A stretch of DNA of 64,000 nt from Aminivibrio pyruvatiphilus (GTDB lineage Bacteria > Synergistota > Synergistia > Synergistales > Aminobacteriaceae), in NCBI RefSeq assembly GCF_004366815.1, contig NZ_SORI01000003.1:62001-126000 (forward strand), given 5' to 3'. The position numbers and the translations under genes are program-made. Below the pieces are notes generated by a model. It worked only from the letters and a program-made list of their open reading frames with translations, had not been told where the DNA came from and made no database searches. Below are positions 44,680-54,700 of the stretch, in pieces. Every line of letters starts with the position of its first letter. Within the stretch, counting starts at the first letter, position 1.

Positions 44680-44715
44680 AGGCACACCAGGCCTCCACGG
44701 CCTTCCTGAGAGGAG

Positions 44716-46134
44716 ATGACCTGTCTGATCTGTGCACGCCGGTTACAGTGTTTCCTGAAAAACACCCTTCTTCCCTCCCTCATCGCGCTGTTTCTCGCAG
44801 CCGCGGCTATTGGCGCCGAGGGCAGGGAAAGTGCAAAGTACATCTTTCTCTTCATCGGCGACGGCATGGGAGTGGCCCAGGTTCGGGCCGCGGAACTGTA
44901 CGGCCTCGCATCCGGGGCCGGAAAGCCCTCCTTCAGCACCTTTTCTGCCAGGGGCAAAATCTCCACTGCTGCTGCAAACGGCGCCGTGACGGATTCGGCA
45001 GCGGCTGGTACGGCCCTTGCCTCCGGCTACAGGACGAACAACGGCATTCTCAACATGGACCCGTCCCGGACGAAACGGTTTATAACCGTGGCCATGCTGG
45101 CCAAAGACAGGGGAATGAAGGCGGGCATCGTCACGTCCTCCTTCCTGAACGACGCCACACCGGCGGCCTTCTATGCCTGGAGCCCTTCCAGGACCGACTA
45201 CTACGAAATCGGCGAACAACTCGCCGCCAGCGGCTTCGACTACTTTGCCGGCGGAGGAGTCACCCGGCGCAGAGGCCGCAGGGGAGATCTCAGGGATATC
45301 TACGACCTCGCCAGGGAGAAAGGATACCGGGTGCTCAGGACCCGGGAGGAACTGGCGGCCGCCGTCCCCGGTGCCGGGATCATCGCGCCCGGCGCGGCGG
45401 GAGCCCTGCCCTACGAAATGGACCGCCCGAAGGGGGACCTTTCCCTGGCGGACTTCACCAGAAGGGGCATTGAGCTGCTCGACAGCCCGAAGGGTTTTTT
45501 CCTCCTGGTCGAGGGAGGAACCATCGACTGGGCCTGCCACCGGAACGATGCTGCCGCCCTGGTTCACGACATGTCCGCCTTCGACGCCGCCGTCAGGGAA
45601 GCCCTCTCCTTCGCCCGGAAACGGCCGGAGGAGACCCTCATCGTCGTCCTTGCCGACCACGAAACCGGCGGCATGACCCTGGACGACCGGACGGATGCTG
45701 AAAACATATTCGCCGTGCTCTCGGCCCAGAAAGGGTCCTCCGAATTCTTCGACGGAAAAATTGCCGCTTTCCGGAAGGGCAGCCGCCGGACCTTTGAAGA
45801 CATGCTGCCGATGATCAGGGAAACATTCGGCCTCCACGCCCTTTCGGACGGCGAGCTTGAGGAGCTGCGGGCAGCCTTTGGCCAGAGCATGAAACCGAAG
45901 GACCAGCGAAAAAGAGACAGGGAGTACCTGCGCCGCTACGGTCCCTACGAGCCCCTTTCCGTGACGGCCACCCGCATCCTCGGGCGGAAGGCGGGCATCG
46001 TCTGGTCGTCCTTCGGCCATTCGGGGGCCGCCGTCCCCGTCTTCGCCCACGGGGCCGGAGCGCACCGCTTCGCCGGAGAGTACGATAACACGGACATCGC
46101 CCGGAATCTCATGGACCTCCTTCCGTCCAGGTAG
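44716..46134 (+). CDS. Alkaline phosphatase
   Basis: 472 aa. A hydrophobic leader (LLPSLIALFLAAAAIGAEG) points to export. Active-site pattern: FIGDGMGVAQ (metal Asp49), GAVTDSAAAGTALASG (nucleophile Ser94), EGGTIDWACHRND, LADHETGG, and a late FGHSGAAVPVFAHG. It should hydrolyse phosphomonoesters in the periplasm. The AGGAG directly abuts the ATG at 44716, so initiation may be weak or the true start may differ slightly; no better codon was found in frame. Confidence 0.9.
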   Translation: MTCLICARRLQCFLKNTLLPSLIALFLAAAAIGAEGRESAKYIFLFIGDGMGVAQVRAAELYGLASGAGKPSFSTFSARGKISTAAANGAVTDSAAAGTALASGYRTNNGILNMDPSRTKRFITVAMLAKDRGMKAGIVTSSFLNDATPAAFYAWSPSRTDYYEIGEQLAASGFDYFAGGGVTRRRGRRGDLRDIYDLAREKGYRVLRTREELAAAVPGAGIIAPGAAGALPYEMDRPKGDLSLADFTRRGIELLDSPKGFFLLVEGGTIDWACHRNDAAALVHDMSAFDAAVREALSFARKRPEETLIVVLADHETGGMTLDDRTDAENIFAVLSAQKGSSEFFDGKIAAFRKGSRRTFEDMLPMIRETFGLHALSDGELEELRAAFGQSMKPKDQRKRDREYLRRYGPYEPLSVTATRILGRKAGIVWSSFGHSGAAVPVFAHGAGAHRFAGEYDNTDIARNLMDLLPSR

Positions 46135-46217
46135 CGGACGGCATTGACCGGAGCCCCCGTTTCCCGGGGGATATGGTATTCTCGAAAAAACGATCTGAAG
46201 GAAAGGATGGCGGACCT

Positions 46218-47507
46218 ATGGACGAACGATTCGCAGCATTCAGGTCACGGGCCTGTGAAATGGACAGGTGGGACCCTCTGAAATCCTTCCGGGAACTTTT
46301 CCACATTCCTCCGGGAACGGTCTACATGGACGGCAACTCCCTGGGACTGCCCCCGAAGGCTGCCGGGGACGCCCTGGCGAAAACTTTCGGTGAATGGCGG
46401 GACCTTGCCATAGGCGGCTGGCTCGAGGGAACCCCTCCCTGGTTCCACCTGGCGGAGGAGGCGGGACGGAGGATGGCTCCCCTCATGGGGGCCTCCCCCG
46501 ACGAAGTGGTCATGTCCGGCTCCACCACGGTGAACCTCCACGCCCTGGTGAGCACCTTCTACCAGCCCTCCGGAATCCGGACGAAGATCGTGGCCGACGA
46601 GCTGAACTTTCCCTCGGACATATACGCCCTGGCAGGCCAGGTGAGACTGAAGGGGCTTGACCCCAAGGAGCACCTGGTGCTGGTGCGCTCCAGGGACGGC
46701 CGCACCATCGACGAGGACGACATCATCTCCGCCTTCGACGACCGGACGGCCCTGGCCCTCCTGCCCGGGGTGCTCTACAGGAGCGGCCAGCTCCTGGACA
46801 TGGAGCGGCTCGTAAAGGAAGCCCACAAACGGGACATTCTCATCGGCTTCGACTGCGCCCACTCCGCCGGAGCCCTCCCCCACAGGCTTTCAGACTGGGA
46901 TGCCGATTTCGCCTTCTGGTGCAGCTACAAGTACCTGAACGGAGGCCCCGGCAGCCCCGCGTTCCTGTACATCAACAGAAGGCATTTCGGGCGCGAGCCG
47001 GGCCTCGCCGGCTGGTTCGGCTTCGACAAGAGCCGCCAGTTCGACATGGACCTTGAATTCAGCCACGCCCGCTCCGCCGGAGGATGGCAGATCGGCACTC
47101 CCCCGGTGCTTTCCGCCTCTCCCCTGCTGCCTTCCCTGGACATATTCTCCAGAGCGGGCATGGAACGTCTCCGGCATAAATCCCTGGCCCTCACCGGCTT
47201 TCTCGCCGAAATCCTCGAAGGGACGCTTTCTTCCGCCCCTTACGGCTACTCCGTGGGCACTCCGGGAGAGGAGCACCGCAGAGGCGGTCACCTGGCCGTG
47301 GAGCACCCGGAAGCCTGGAGGATCTGCCAGGCCCTGAAAAAAAGAAAAATCATCCCGGATTTCCGCCCCCCCAGGGTCATCCGCCTTGCCCCCGTTCCCC
47401 TCTACAGTTCCTTCGGGGATGTTCTTGCCGTCGCGGAAGCCCTGAAGGAGATCGTGGACGGCCGGGAGTACGAGGACTTCTCCCCGGTCCGGGACGCGGT
47501 ATCCTAG
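46218..47507 (+). CDS. kynU: Kynureninase
   Basis: 429 aa. A PLP-dependent fold with VYMDGNSLGLPP near residue 35, GSTTVNLHALVSTFY near 101, FDCAHSAGALPH near 211, and the PLP Lys238 in WCSYKYLNGGPGS, the kynureninase signature. It splits kynurenine to anthranilate and alanine. No other tryptophan-degradation gene is nearby, so it may feed amino-acid fermentation. ATG at 46218 follows AAGGATGG. It ends with a good terminator. Confidence 0.9.
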   Translation: MDERFAAFRSRACEMDRWDPLKSFRELFHIPPGTVYMDGNSLGLPPKAAGDALAKTFGEWRDLAIGGWLEGTPPWFHLAEEAGRRMAPLMGASPDEVVMSGSTTVNLHALVSTFYQPSGIRTKIVADELNFPSDIYALAGQVRLKGLDPKEHLVLVRSRDGRTIDEDDIISAFDDRTALALLPGVLYRSGQLLDMERLVKEAHKRDILIGFDCAHSAGALPHRLSDWDADFAFWCSYKYLNGGPGSPAFLYINRRHFGREPGLAGWFGFDKSRQFDMDLEFSHARSAGGWQIGTPPVLSASPLLPSLDIFSRAGMERLRHKSLALTGFLAEILEGTLSSAPYGYSVGTPGEEHRRGGHLAVEHPEAWRICQALKKRKIIPDFRPPRVIRLAPVPLYSSFGDVLAVAEALKEIVDGREYEDFSPVRDAVS

Positions 47508-47519
47508 CCTTGTGCAACA

Positions 47520-47552
47520 AACGGGGTCCCTTTCATGGGATCCCGTTTTTTT
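47520..47552 (+). terminator. Terminator of kynU
   Basis: AACGGGGTCCC (47520-47530) pairs with GGGATCCCGTT (47537-47547), with a G-T wobble, followed by five T. Confidence 0.8.
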
Positions 47553-47579
47553 CTGACCCCGGACGCACAGATGACCGTC

Positions 47580-47608
47580 TGTACAAAACCTTCCCTTTGA
47601 ACTACTAT
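47580..47608 (+). promoter_or_regulatory. Possible promoter for the M20-M42 pair
   Basis: TGTACA (47580-47585) and TACTAT (47603-47608) are 17 bp apart; each matches four of six consensus bases. The start codon is about 50 bp downstream. Confidence 0.35.
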
Positions 47609-47658
47609 TGCACCGTACAGCCTGTTTTATTGGAAGATTGCGAAAAGGAGGAGATCGA

Positions 47659-48864
47659 ATGATGGATTTTCGGGCTGCAGCGCAGAAAATGCACCAGACT
47701 ATTGTAGAGTGGAGAAGAGATCTGCACAGGATACCCGAGACAGGCGTCAACACCCCCCAGACGGAGGCCTACGTCTGCGCCGAGCTGGACAAAATGGGGA
47801 TACCCTACCGGAAGGGACTTGGGGGCCACGGCGTGGCCGCCCTTCTCGAGGGAAAACGGAAGAAACCCGTTTTCGCCATCCGGGCTGACATGGACGGCCT
47901 GCCCATAAAGGAGGAGACCGGCCTTCCCTTCGCTTCCACCAACGGATGCATGCACGCCTGCGGCCATGACGCCCACGCCGCCATGGGCCTGGCCGCGGCG
48001 AAGATCCTTCTCGAGGCGAAAAACGAGCTCGAGGGCTCTGTTCTCTTCATCTTCCAGCCGGGCGAGGAAGGCTGCCCCGACGGCCCCGGAGGAGCGAAAA
48101 GAATGCTCGACGACGGCGCCTTCGGCAATCCCGCACCGGATGCCATGGCTGGGCTTCACACAGGCTCTATCTGGAAGGACTTTGTCCCGGGAGAGATAGG
48201 TTACCGCCCGGGCGGCATCATGGCCTGCATGGACCGGTTCGAGATCCTCATCAAGGGAAAGGGGTCCCACGGCGCCTACCCCCATGGCTCGGTGGACACC
48301 ATCTCCATCGCCGGGCAGATCATCACGGAGCTCCAGACAATCGTGAGCCGGGAAGTGGACCCCCTCGAGCCGACAGTAGTCAGCCTGGGCGAGATCCACG
48401 CCGGAACTGCCTTCAACATCATTCCGGGGGAGTGCCGCATCACCGGCACAGTGAGAGCGCTCAACCAGGCAACCCGGGAATTCCTGGCCCGCCGTATCGA
48501 GGAGGTCGCCTCAGGTGTCGCCTCGAGCATGCGGGGAAGCATCGAATTCAAGTACGGATGGGAAGGCCCGGCCCCCGTGGTGAACGATCCCGCCATGACA
48601 GAAGAACTCAGGCTTGCCGCGGAGAAGATCGTGGGCCCCGAAAAGGTCAGGGAAATCTCCCGTCCTTCCATGGGAGGAGAAGACATCGCCTTCTTCCTGG
48701 AGAAAGCCCCGGGGACGTTCTTCTTCCTGCCCGGCTGCAATGAAGCGAAGGGACAGACCTGGCCCCACCACAACAGCAGATTCGATATCGACGAAGACAT
48801 CCTCTGGATAGGACCGGCCGTTCTGGCCACCATGGCCTTCGACTGGCTGAAGAAACAGGCATGA
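47659..48864 (+). CDS. M20-family amidohydrolase (hippurate hydrolase/aminoacylase-like)
   Basis: 401 aa. RRDLHRIPETG at the start, RADMDGLPI near 75, HACGHDAHAAMG near 100 (metal His/Cys), PGEEGCPDGPGGAK near 137, and HGAYPHGSVDT near 195 mark the M20D fold; the late GGEDIAFFLEKAPG is also typical. It should release an amino acid from an N-acyl or other amide. ATG at 47659 has AAGGAGG at 7 nt. The following M42 peptidase is separated by a strong terminator/attenuator. Confidence 0.9.
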   Translation: MMDFRAAAQKMHQTIVEWRRDLHRIPETGVNTPQTEAYVCAELDKMGIPYRKGLGGHGVAALLEGKRKKPVFAIRADMDGLPIKEETGLPFASTNGCMHACGHDAHAAMGLAAAKILLEAKNELEGSVLFIFQPGEEGCPDGPGGAKRMLDDGAFGNPAPDAMAGLHTGSIWKDFVPGEIGYRPGGIMACMDRFEILIKGKGSHGAYPHGSVDTISIAGQIITELQTIVSREVDPLEPTVVSLGEIHAGTAFNIIPGECRITGTVRALNQATREFLARRIEEVASGVASSMRGSIEFKYGWEGPAPVVNDPAMTEELRLAAEKIVGPEKVREISRPSMGGEDIAFFLEKAPGTFFFLPGCNEAKGQTWPHHNSRFDIDEDILWIGPAVLATMAFDWLKKQA

Positions 48865-48866
48865 TC

Positions 48867-48904
48867 GCAGCGGGGAGCCCCGGGGGCTCCCCGCTGCCTT
48901 TTTT
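48867..48904 (+). terminator. Terminator/attenuator between the M20 and M42 genes
   Basis: GCAGCGGGGAGCCC (48867-48880) and GGGCTCCCCGCTGC (48884-48897) form a perfect 14-bp stem followed by CTTTTTT. It ends just before the M42 ribosome-binding site. Confidence 0.85.
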
Positions 48905-48920
48905 GAAAGGAGAGAATTCC

Positions 48921-50012
48921 ATGCTGAAGGAGAGGCTCAGAGGTTTGCTCAGGGAACTCACAGGCATCCCCGGCGTGTCCGGCGAAGAGCAGAAAGTCAT
49001 CGCCGCGATGGCGGACAAACTCCGTCCCATGGCCGATGAGCTTTCGGTGGACCGGTGGGGAAACATCGTGGCCGTGAGAAAGGGCGGCCTTCCGGGACCG
49101 AAGGTAATGGTGGCGGCCCATGCCGACGAAATCGGCCTGTGCGTGAAGAACATCCTTCCGAACGGTTTCCTCCTCATGAGCCGCATAGGCGTGGTGAGCG
49201 ACCTCCTTCTCCAGGGACGGAGAGTGAGGATCAACGGCTCCATCCCGGGCATCCTGGGGATCAAGGCCGGCCACCTCATGAGCGCCGAGGAACGCACGAA
49301 GGTCAAACCCATGAACGAATGCTACATCGACGTCGGAGCCTTCTCCCGGGACGAAGTCCTGGCCATGGGTATCCGGGTTGGAGACCGCATCGCTTTCGAG
49401 GGCGATTTCATGGAGATGACAAATCCAGACCTCATCTGCTCCAAGGCCGTGGATGACCGGATAGGGTGCTCCATCCTCACCGCGCTTTTCGAGGAGCTGC
49501 AGGGAATGTCCTTTCCCGGCACCCTGTGCGGCGTCATCACGGTCCAGGAAGAGATTGGGCTTCGGGGAGCAGCCATGGTCAGCGGGCGGGTGGCCCCCGA
49601 CTACGCCATAGCCCTCGACACCATTCCAAGCGGAGACACCCCGGACGTAAGCTTTGACCGCCAGCTTCCGGTGCGGCTGGGCGGCGGGCCTGCCGTCGCC
49701 CTTTTGGACGGCTACGACTCCGCTTTCATCGCCAACGTGGTCCACCCGAAAGTGCGACGGATACTCGAAGAGGCCGCAGAAAGGGCGGCGGTGCCCCTCC
49801 AGATGGTCACCCTCGGGGGGGAGGTCTATACCACCGATGCCGCGAACATCTCTCTCGAAGCCAACGGCATTCCGGTAGGCCTTCTTCTGACGCCCCGGAG
49901 GTATTCCCATTCGCCCGTGGAGCTGGTGAACCTCAACGACGCCGTCAGCGCGGTCCTGGTACTGAAGGAGATGATCCGGGAAAACGGTTCCGTCTCCCTC
50001 GATTTTATCTGA
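48921..50012 (+). CDS. M42-family metallopeptidase
   Basis: 363 aa. Metal-site blocks are AAHADEIGL near residue 70, SKAVDDRIG near 180, VQEEIGLRGA near 213, ALDTIPSGDTP near 233 and RYSHSPVE near 320. These are the dinuclear metal ligands and catalytic Glu of M42 glutamyl-/leucyl-type aminopeptidases, which form large tetrahedral complexes in the cytoplasm. ATG at 48921 follows AAAGGAGAG. It fits a peptide-fermenting lifestyle. Confidence 0.9.
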   Translation: MLKERLRGLLRELTGIPGVSGEEQKVIAAMADKLRPMADELSVDRWGNIVAVRKGGLPGPKVMVAAHADEIGLCVKNILPNGFLLMSRIGVVSDLLLQGRRVRINGSIPGILGIKAGHLMSAEERTKVKPMNECYIDVGAFSRDEVLAMGIRVGDRIAFEGDFMEMTNPDLICSKAVDDRIGCSILTALFEELQGMSFPGTLCGVITVQEEIGLRGAAMVSGRVAPDYAIALDTIPSGDTPDVSFDRQLPVRLGGGPAVALLDGYDSAFIANVVHPKVRRILEEAAERAAVPLQMVTLGGEVYTTDAANISLEANGIPVGLLLTPRRYSHSPVELVNLNDAVSAVLVLKEMIRENGSVSLDFI

Positions 50013-50105
50013 GTTCCCGGCGGGAAACCGCCTATATGACATTGTGTTCACGATAAGTAGTTTTACCTACTTTACAAATGGCTCGTTCGATGCTAGCATA
50101 ACGAA

Positions 50106-50248
50106 TACAGTATTTTGGATACAGGCATTGCGCATCTCCTCCCTTTCTTCCCTGAAGAAAGAGGATTTCGGCCCTGCTTACGGGCAGAAACATTCATTCC
50201 CTGAACATCGGGGCCGGTTTCCCCAACCGGCCCCGCCTCCTTTTTTTT
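50106..50248 (+). ncRNA. Candidate small RNA upstream of the RND operon
   Basis: The 390-bp gap after the M42 gene contains TTTACA (50071-50076) and TAGCAT (50094-50099), 17 bp apart, and ends in a strong terminator at 50210-50248. A transcript of about 140 nt would hold a C/U-rich TCTCCTCCC stretch (anti-ribosome-binding-site type) and a small hairpin CTTTCTT/AAGAAAG near 50145. The region could equally be a long 3' UTR of the M42 gene. Confidence 0.3.
50210..50248 (+). terminator. Terminator in the M42-RND gap
   Basis: GGGGCCGGTT (50210-50219) and AACCGGCCCC (50225-50234) form a perfect 10-bp stem followed by GCCTCC and eight T. It lies about 200 nt beyond the M42 stop. Confidence 0.75.
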
Positions 50249-50411
50249 CTGGCGAAATTTCTTTCTTTGCTGTATATTCCTGCCATAATCCCTTTCCGGG
50301 CTTTCGGCCTGACAGGCGTTCATAGTTTTCCCTGGCGGCGGGAGTCTGCTTCCGGCGGTTTTTAGCCGGGCTGCTTCCGCTTCCTACCTTTTTTCGGGGA
50401 GGATGATACCC
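50249..50411 (+). promoter_or_regulatory. Upstream region of the RND operon with possible extended -10
   Basis: No gene is seen in this stretch. TGCCATAAT (50281-50289) resembles an extended -10 box; no good -35 box is present. The region ends in GGGGAGG just before the adaptor gene. Confidence 0.3.
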
Positions 50412-51707
50412 TTGGCACGTGGGGCAAAAAAAAGAATTGCAGGCATTGCGCTCACAGCAGCGGTCGCGGCAGCACTCTATCTCTTCGCGGGCAAAGGAAC
50501 CGTGGAAAAAGATGCCGTTCAGACTCCCCTCCCGTCCAGGCCGGTGAAGTACATGACCGTCGCCGTGAGGGACGCCGGAGGGGAAAGGACATTCCCGGGG
50601 AAAGTAGTCGCTTCCCAGAAGGTGGACCTGGCCTTCAGGGTGTCGGGGCAGATCATCGAACTGCCCTCCGTGAAGGGAGTCTACGTGGAGGAAGGAACGC
50701 TGCTCGCCCGTCTCGACCCGAGGGACTTCCAGATCCAGCTTGCCAATGCGAAGAACGAGCTGGGGAACGCCAGGGCACAGCTTGATGCCATGAGGGCCGG
50801 GGCAAGGAAAGAAGAGGTCGCCATGCTCTCTTCGAAGGTGGAGTCTGCCCGGGCCCAGATGAACGACGCCCTGACCACCATGGACCGGGTGGAGAAACTC
50901 TACAAGGCGGGCGGCTTTTCCAGGGCCGAATACGACAAGGCCCGCACATCCTACCAGGTTGCCCGCTCCGCCTACCAGAGCGCCTCCCAGGAACTTGCCA
51001 GGGCCCGTGCGGGCGCCAGGCCGGAGGACATCGCCGCCATGGAATACACCATCAGGGGGATCAAGGGACGGGTGGCGGCGGCCGAGAACGCCCTGAAGGA
51101 CACGGAACTCCGCGCCCCCTTCGGCGGAGTGGTCGTCGAAAGGTACGCCGACAACAACCAGAGCGTCCAGAAGGACCAGCCTGTGGTGAGCCTCCAGGAT
51201 CTCGGTTCCCTCGAAGTATCCATTTCCGTTTCCGAGCGGCTTGTGGCCCTCGCCCGAAGAGACGTTCTCACCCATGCGGCTGCGAGATTCAGTACCCTGC
51301 CCGACAGGCGCATCCCCCTCGCGTACAGGGAAGCCTCAGCCTCGGCCGACCCCCAGACCCAGACATACCTGGTGACCTTCTCCCTGGAAAAGCCGGAGGA
51401 AATCACCGTCCTCCCCGGCATGACCGTGGACGTCATCGTCACCGGCCTCGACCCGTCCTTGCCCGGTTCTCTGGAAGTGCCTTCCGAAGCAGTCTTCGCC
51501 GGAAAGGGAACGGAGCATTTCGTGTGGAAAATAACGGGCACGGATCCTCTGAAAGTCACGGCGGTTCCGGTGCTGGTTTCCGGCTTCCGGGCCGACATGG
51601 CGGAAGTGAAGGGAGAGCTGGCGCCGGGAGACAGGATCGTCACGGCTGGAGTGTCCTTTCTGCAGGAGGGCGACCCGGTCACCCTCTACGAAGGACCCCG
51701 CCGTTAG
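50412..51707 (+). CDS. RND efflux periplasmic adaptor (MFP) subunit
   Basis: 431 aa. A short cytoplasmic tail and one membrane helix (AGIALTAAVAAALYLF) come first. The lipoyl/barrel-sandwich half motif FRVSGQIIELPSVKGVYVEEG follows, then a long coiled-coil hairpin (about 100-235) and the second lipoyl half LRAPFGGVVVERYADNNQSVQ, with a beta-barrel region ending DRIVTAGVSFLQEGDPV. It bridges the inner-membrane pump and an outer-membrane channel. GGGGAGG lies 9 nt before TTG at 50412 but directly against ATG at 50403, so TTG is preferred; the ATG would add three residues. The pump gene follows 12 bp later. Confidence 0.9.
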   Translation: MARGAKKRIAGIALTAAVAAALYLFAGKGTVEKDAVQTPLPSRPVKYMTVAVRDAGGERTFPGKVVASQKVDLAFRVSGQIIELPSVKGVYVEEGTLLARLDPRDFQIQLANAKNELGNARAQLDAMRAGARKEEVAMLSSKVESARAQMNDALTTMDRVEKLYKAGGFSRAEYDKARTSYQVARSAYQSASQELARARAGARPEDIAAMEYTIRGIKGRVAAAENALKDTELRAPFGGVVVERYADNNQSVQKDQPVVSLQDLGSLEVSISVSERLVALARRDVLTHAAARFSTLPDRRIPLAYREASASADPQTQTYLVTFSLEKPEEITVLPGMTVDVIVTGLDPSLPGSLEVPSEAVFAGKGTEHFVWKITGTDPLKVTAVPVLVSGFRADMAEVKGELAPGDRIVTAGVSFLQEGDPVTLYEGPRR

Positions 51708-51719
51708 CGGAGGGGCGCC

Positions 51720-54700
51720 ATGAATTTCGCCGATTTTTCCCTGCGGAAAAGCACCATCACCTGGTTTCTCACCGTCCTGGTCGTCATAGGAGGCGTCTGG
51801 GCCTACGGGAGGCTCGGGAAACTTGAAGACCCGTCTTTCACCATCAAAACGGCGGCCATAAGCACGACCTACCCCGGAGCCTCGCCGCGGGAGGTAGAGG
51901 AAGAGGTAACGGCTCTCATCGAATCCGCCGCCCAGAAACTCGGCCAGACCGACAAGGTCCGGTCACTCTCGAAAGAAGGAGTGTCCATCGTTTACGTGGA
52001 CATCAAGGACACCTACACGGCGAAGGATCTTCCCCAGATATGGGACGAACTTCGCCGAAAAATATCGGATATCCAGTCCAGCCTCCCCCCGGGAGCGGGC
52101 CCGTCGGTGGTGAACGACGACTACGGCGATGTCTTCGGCGTATATTTCGCCCTCACCGGGGACGGCTATACCTTCCGGGAGCTGGAGGATCACGGAGACT
52201 TCCTGCGCCGTGAGCTCCTTCTCGTTCCGGGGGTGGCAAAAGTGGAAATCGCCGGCATCCAGCAGGAGGTCATCTACCTGGAGATGGACCGCACCCGCAT
52301 GGCTGCCCTGGGAATCTCCCTGGACGAAATATCGAACCTTCTTTCCGCCCAGAACGTGGTCACAGGAGCGGGCTCGGCAGCCGTGGGGCCGGAGCTGCTT
52401 CGCATAGCCCCCACGGGATACTTTTCGTCCCTGGACGTCCTGGAAAACCTTCTGCTCCGGGCAGGCTCCGGGCAGACCCTCCGGCTCGGCGACATCGCCT
52501 CGGTATCCAGGGGCTACATGGAACCTCCGGCAAGGGCCATGCGGTTCAACGGCAAACCCGCCCTCGGCATAGGCGTCTCCAATGTGGACGGGGGCAACGT
52601 GATCACCATCGGCGAAGCGGTGAAGCAGAGGCTCCGGGAACTCCTCCCCCGGACCCCCGTGGGGATGGAGATGCATCTGATCTACTACCAGGCGGACACA
52701 GTCAAAGAGTCCATCGACAACTTCGTCACGAACCTTCTCGAGGCCCTCGCCATCGTTATCGGCATCCTTCTCGTCTTCATGGGCCTCCGGAGCGGCCTGC
52801 TCATCGGCGCCATGCTCCTTCTCACCATCCTCGCCACCTTCGTCGCCATGAAACTCGCGGCCATCGACCTCCACAGCATCTCTCTCGGGGCTCTCATCAT
52901 CGCCCTCGGGATGCTCGTAGACAACGCCATCGTGGTGGCCGACGGCATTCTCGTGGGAGTCGAGCAGGGGAAGGACCCCGCCGCTGCCGCCAGGGAGGTG
53001 GTGGGGCAGACCCAGATGCCCCTTCTCGGGGCGACCATCATCGCCGTAATCGCCTTCGCTCCCATAGGACTCTCCCCCGACAGCACGGGTGAATACTGCC
53101 GGAGCCTCTTCCAGGTGGTGGGCATTTCTCTTATGCTCAGCTGGCTCCTCGCGGTAACGGTCACCCCCCTCGCGGGAGCTGCCGTCCTCAGGACAACGAA
53201 ATCCGCAGTCTCCACCGATCCTTACGGCACGCCCATCTACAGGGCGTACCGGAATTTCCTCCGGATCTGCCTCACCCGGCGAAAGACCGTCATCGCCTCG
53301 GTGTTCGTCTTGCTGGTCCTCTCCATGGCTGCCTTCAGCATGGTGGACAAATCCTTCTTCCCCAACTCCACGAGCCCCATGTTCACCGTGGATTTCTGGC
53401 GGATCAGGGGAACCGGCGTGGAAGCCACCCTTGACGACGGCCGGAGAATGCAGGCCTTCCTTTCCGTTCAGCCCGAAACGAAATCAGTGGCCGTCTACGC
53501 GGGAGAAGGAGCGCTGCGTTTCATCCTCACCTACACCCCCGGGGACCCTGCGTCAAACTACGGCCATCTTATTGTGGAGGCTACGGATTCCGAGGGAGCT
53601 GAACGGCTGAAAAGCAGGCTCGCAGAATTTGTCCGGGCCGAACTGCCCCATCTCGACCCGAGAATCCGCTCTTTCAGCAAGGGAACCGGCGGCGGCGCGA
53701 AGGTCCAGGTCCGCTTTCTGGGCGAGGATCCCGACACCCTCAGGGACCTCCGGAACAAAGCCGTGGCCGTTCTGAAAGAAGACCCCGACAGCATCAACAT
53801 ACGGGACAACTGGGGCGAACGGGTCAAGGTCATCCGCCCCGTCCTGGGCGATACCATCCAGGAACTCGGCCTGACCAGAAAGGACGTGGCGAACGCCCTC
53901 AAGGCGTCCTATTCGGGACTGAGAGTCGGGCTCTTCCGGGAAGGGGAAAAACTTGTCCCCATGATGGCCCGTCTTCCGGCGGAAGAGCGGGGCAGCCTGG
54001 AGAATCTGGGCGAGACCCAGATCTGGAGCACCCTCTCCCGGCGGTACATCCCCCTCGCGCAGGCGGCACAGGACATCGAAGTGACCGCCGAGGACCCGGC
54101 CGTTTACCGCATCAACCGCATGAGGGCTCTCACCGTGGAGGCCGACAGCGGTTCAGGGTCGGCTGCCGCCCTTTTCAGCCGAGTCCGGGAAAAGATTGAG
54201 TCCCTTCCCCTGCCCCCCGGCACCACCATGGAATGGGGCGGTGAATATGAAAACTCACGCAAAGCCCAGGGCGGTCTGATGGGAATGATCCCCGTGGCCT
54301 TCATGGTTATTGTGGTTATTCTGGTGGCCCTCTTCAACGGCCTCCGGCAGCCCCTCATCATCCTTCTCTGCCTGCCCCTGTCCGTCATGGGCCTTTCCGT
54401 GGGGCTGCTGGTCATGGGAAAATCCTTTGACTTCCTCGCTCTCCTGGGGTTCCTGAGCCTGGCCGGGATGCTCATCAAGAATGCCATTGTCCTCATCGAC
54501 CAGATCGACCTCGAAATCCGGCTTGGGAAAGCCCCCTTCGACGCCATCCTGGATTCGGGCATCAGCCGGTGCCGTCCCGTAATGATGGCGGCTCTCACCA
54601 CCGTCCTCGGCATGATCCCACTCTACTTCGACGTTCTTTTCTCCGCCATGGCGGTGACCATCATGTTCGGCCTTTCCTTCGCCACCGTGCTGACCCTGGT

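Noticed and set aside
44251-44685. Longer version of the small membrane protein starting at 44685
   Set aside because: The extra N-terminus crosses the TATAAT box and lacks a ribosome-binding site; ATG at 44598 fits better.
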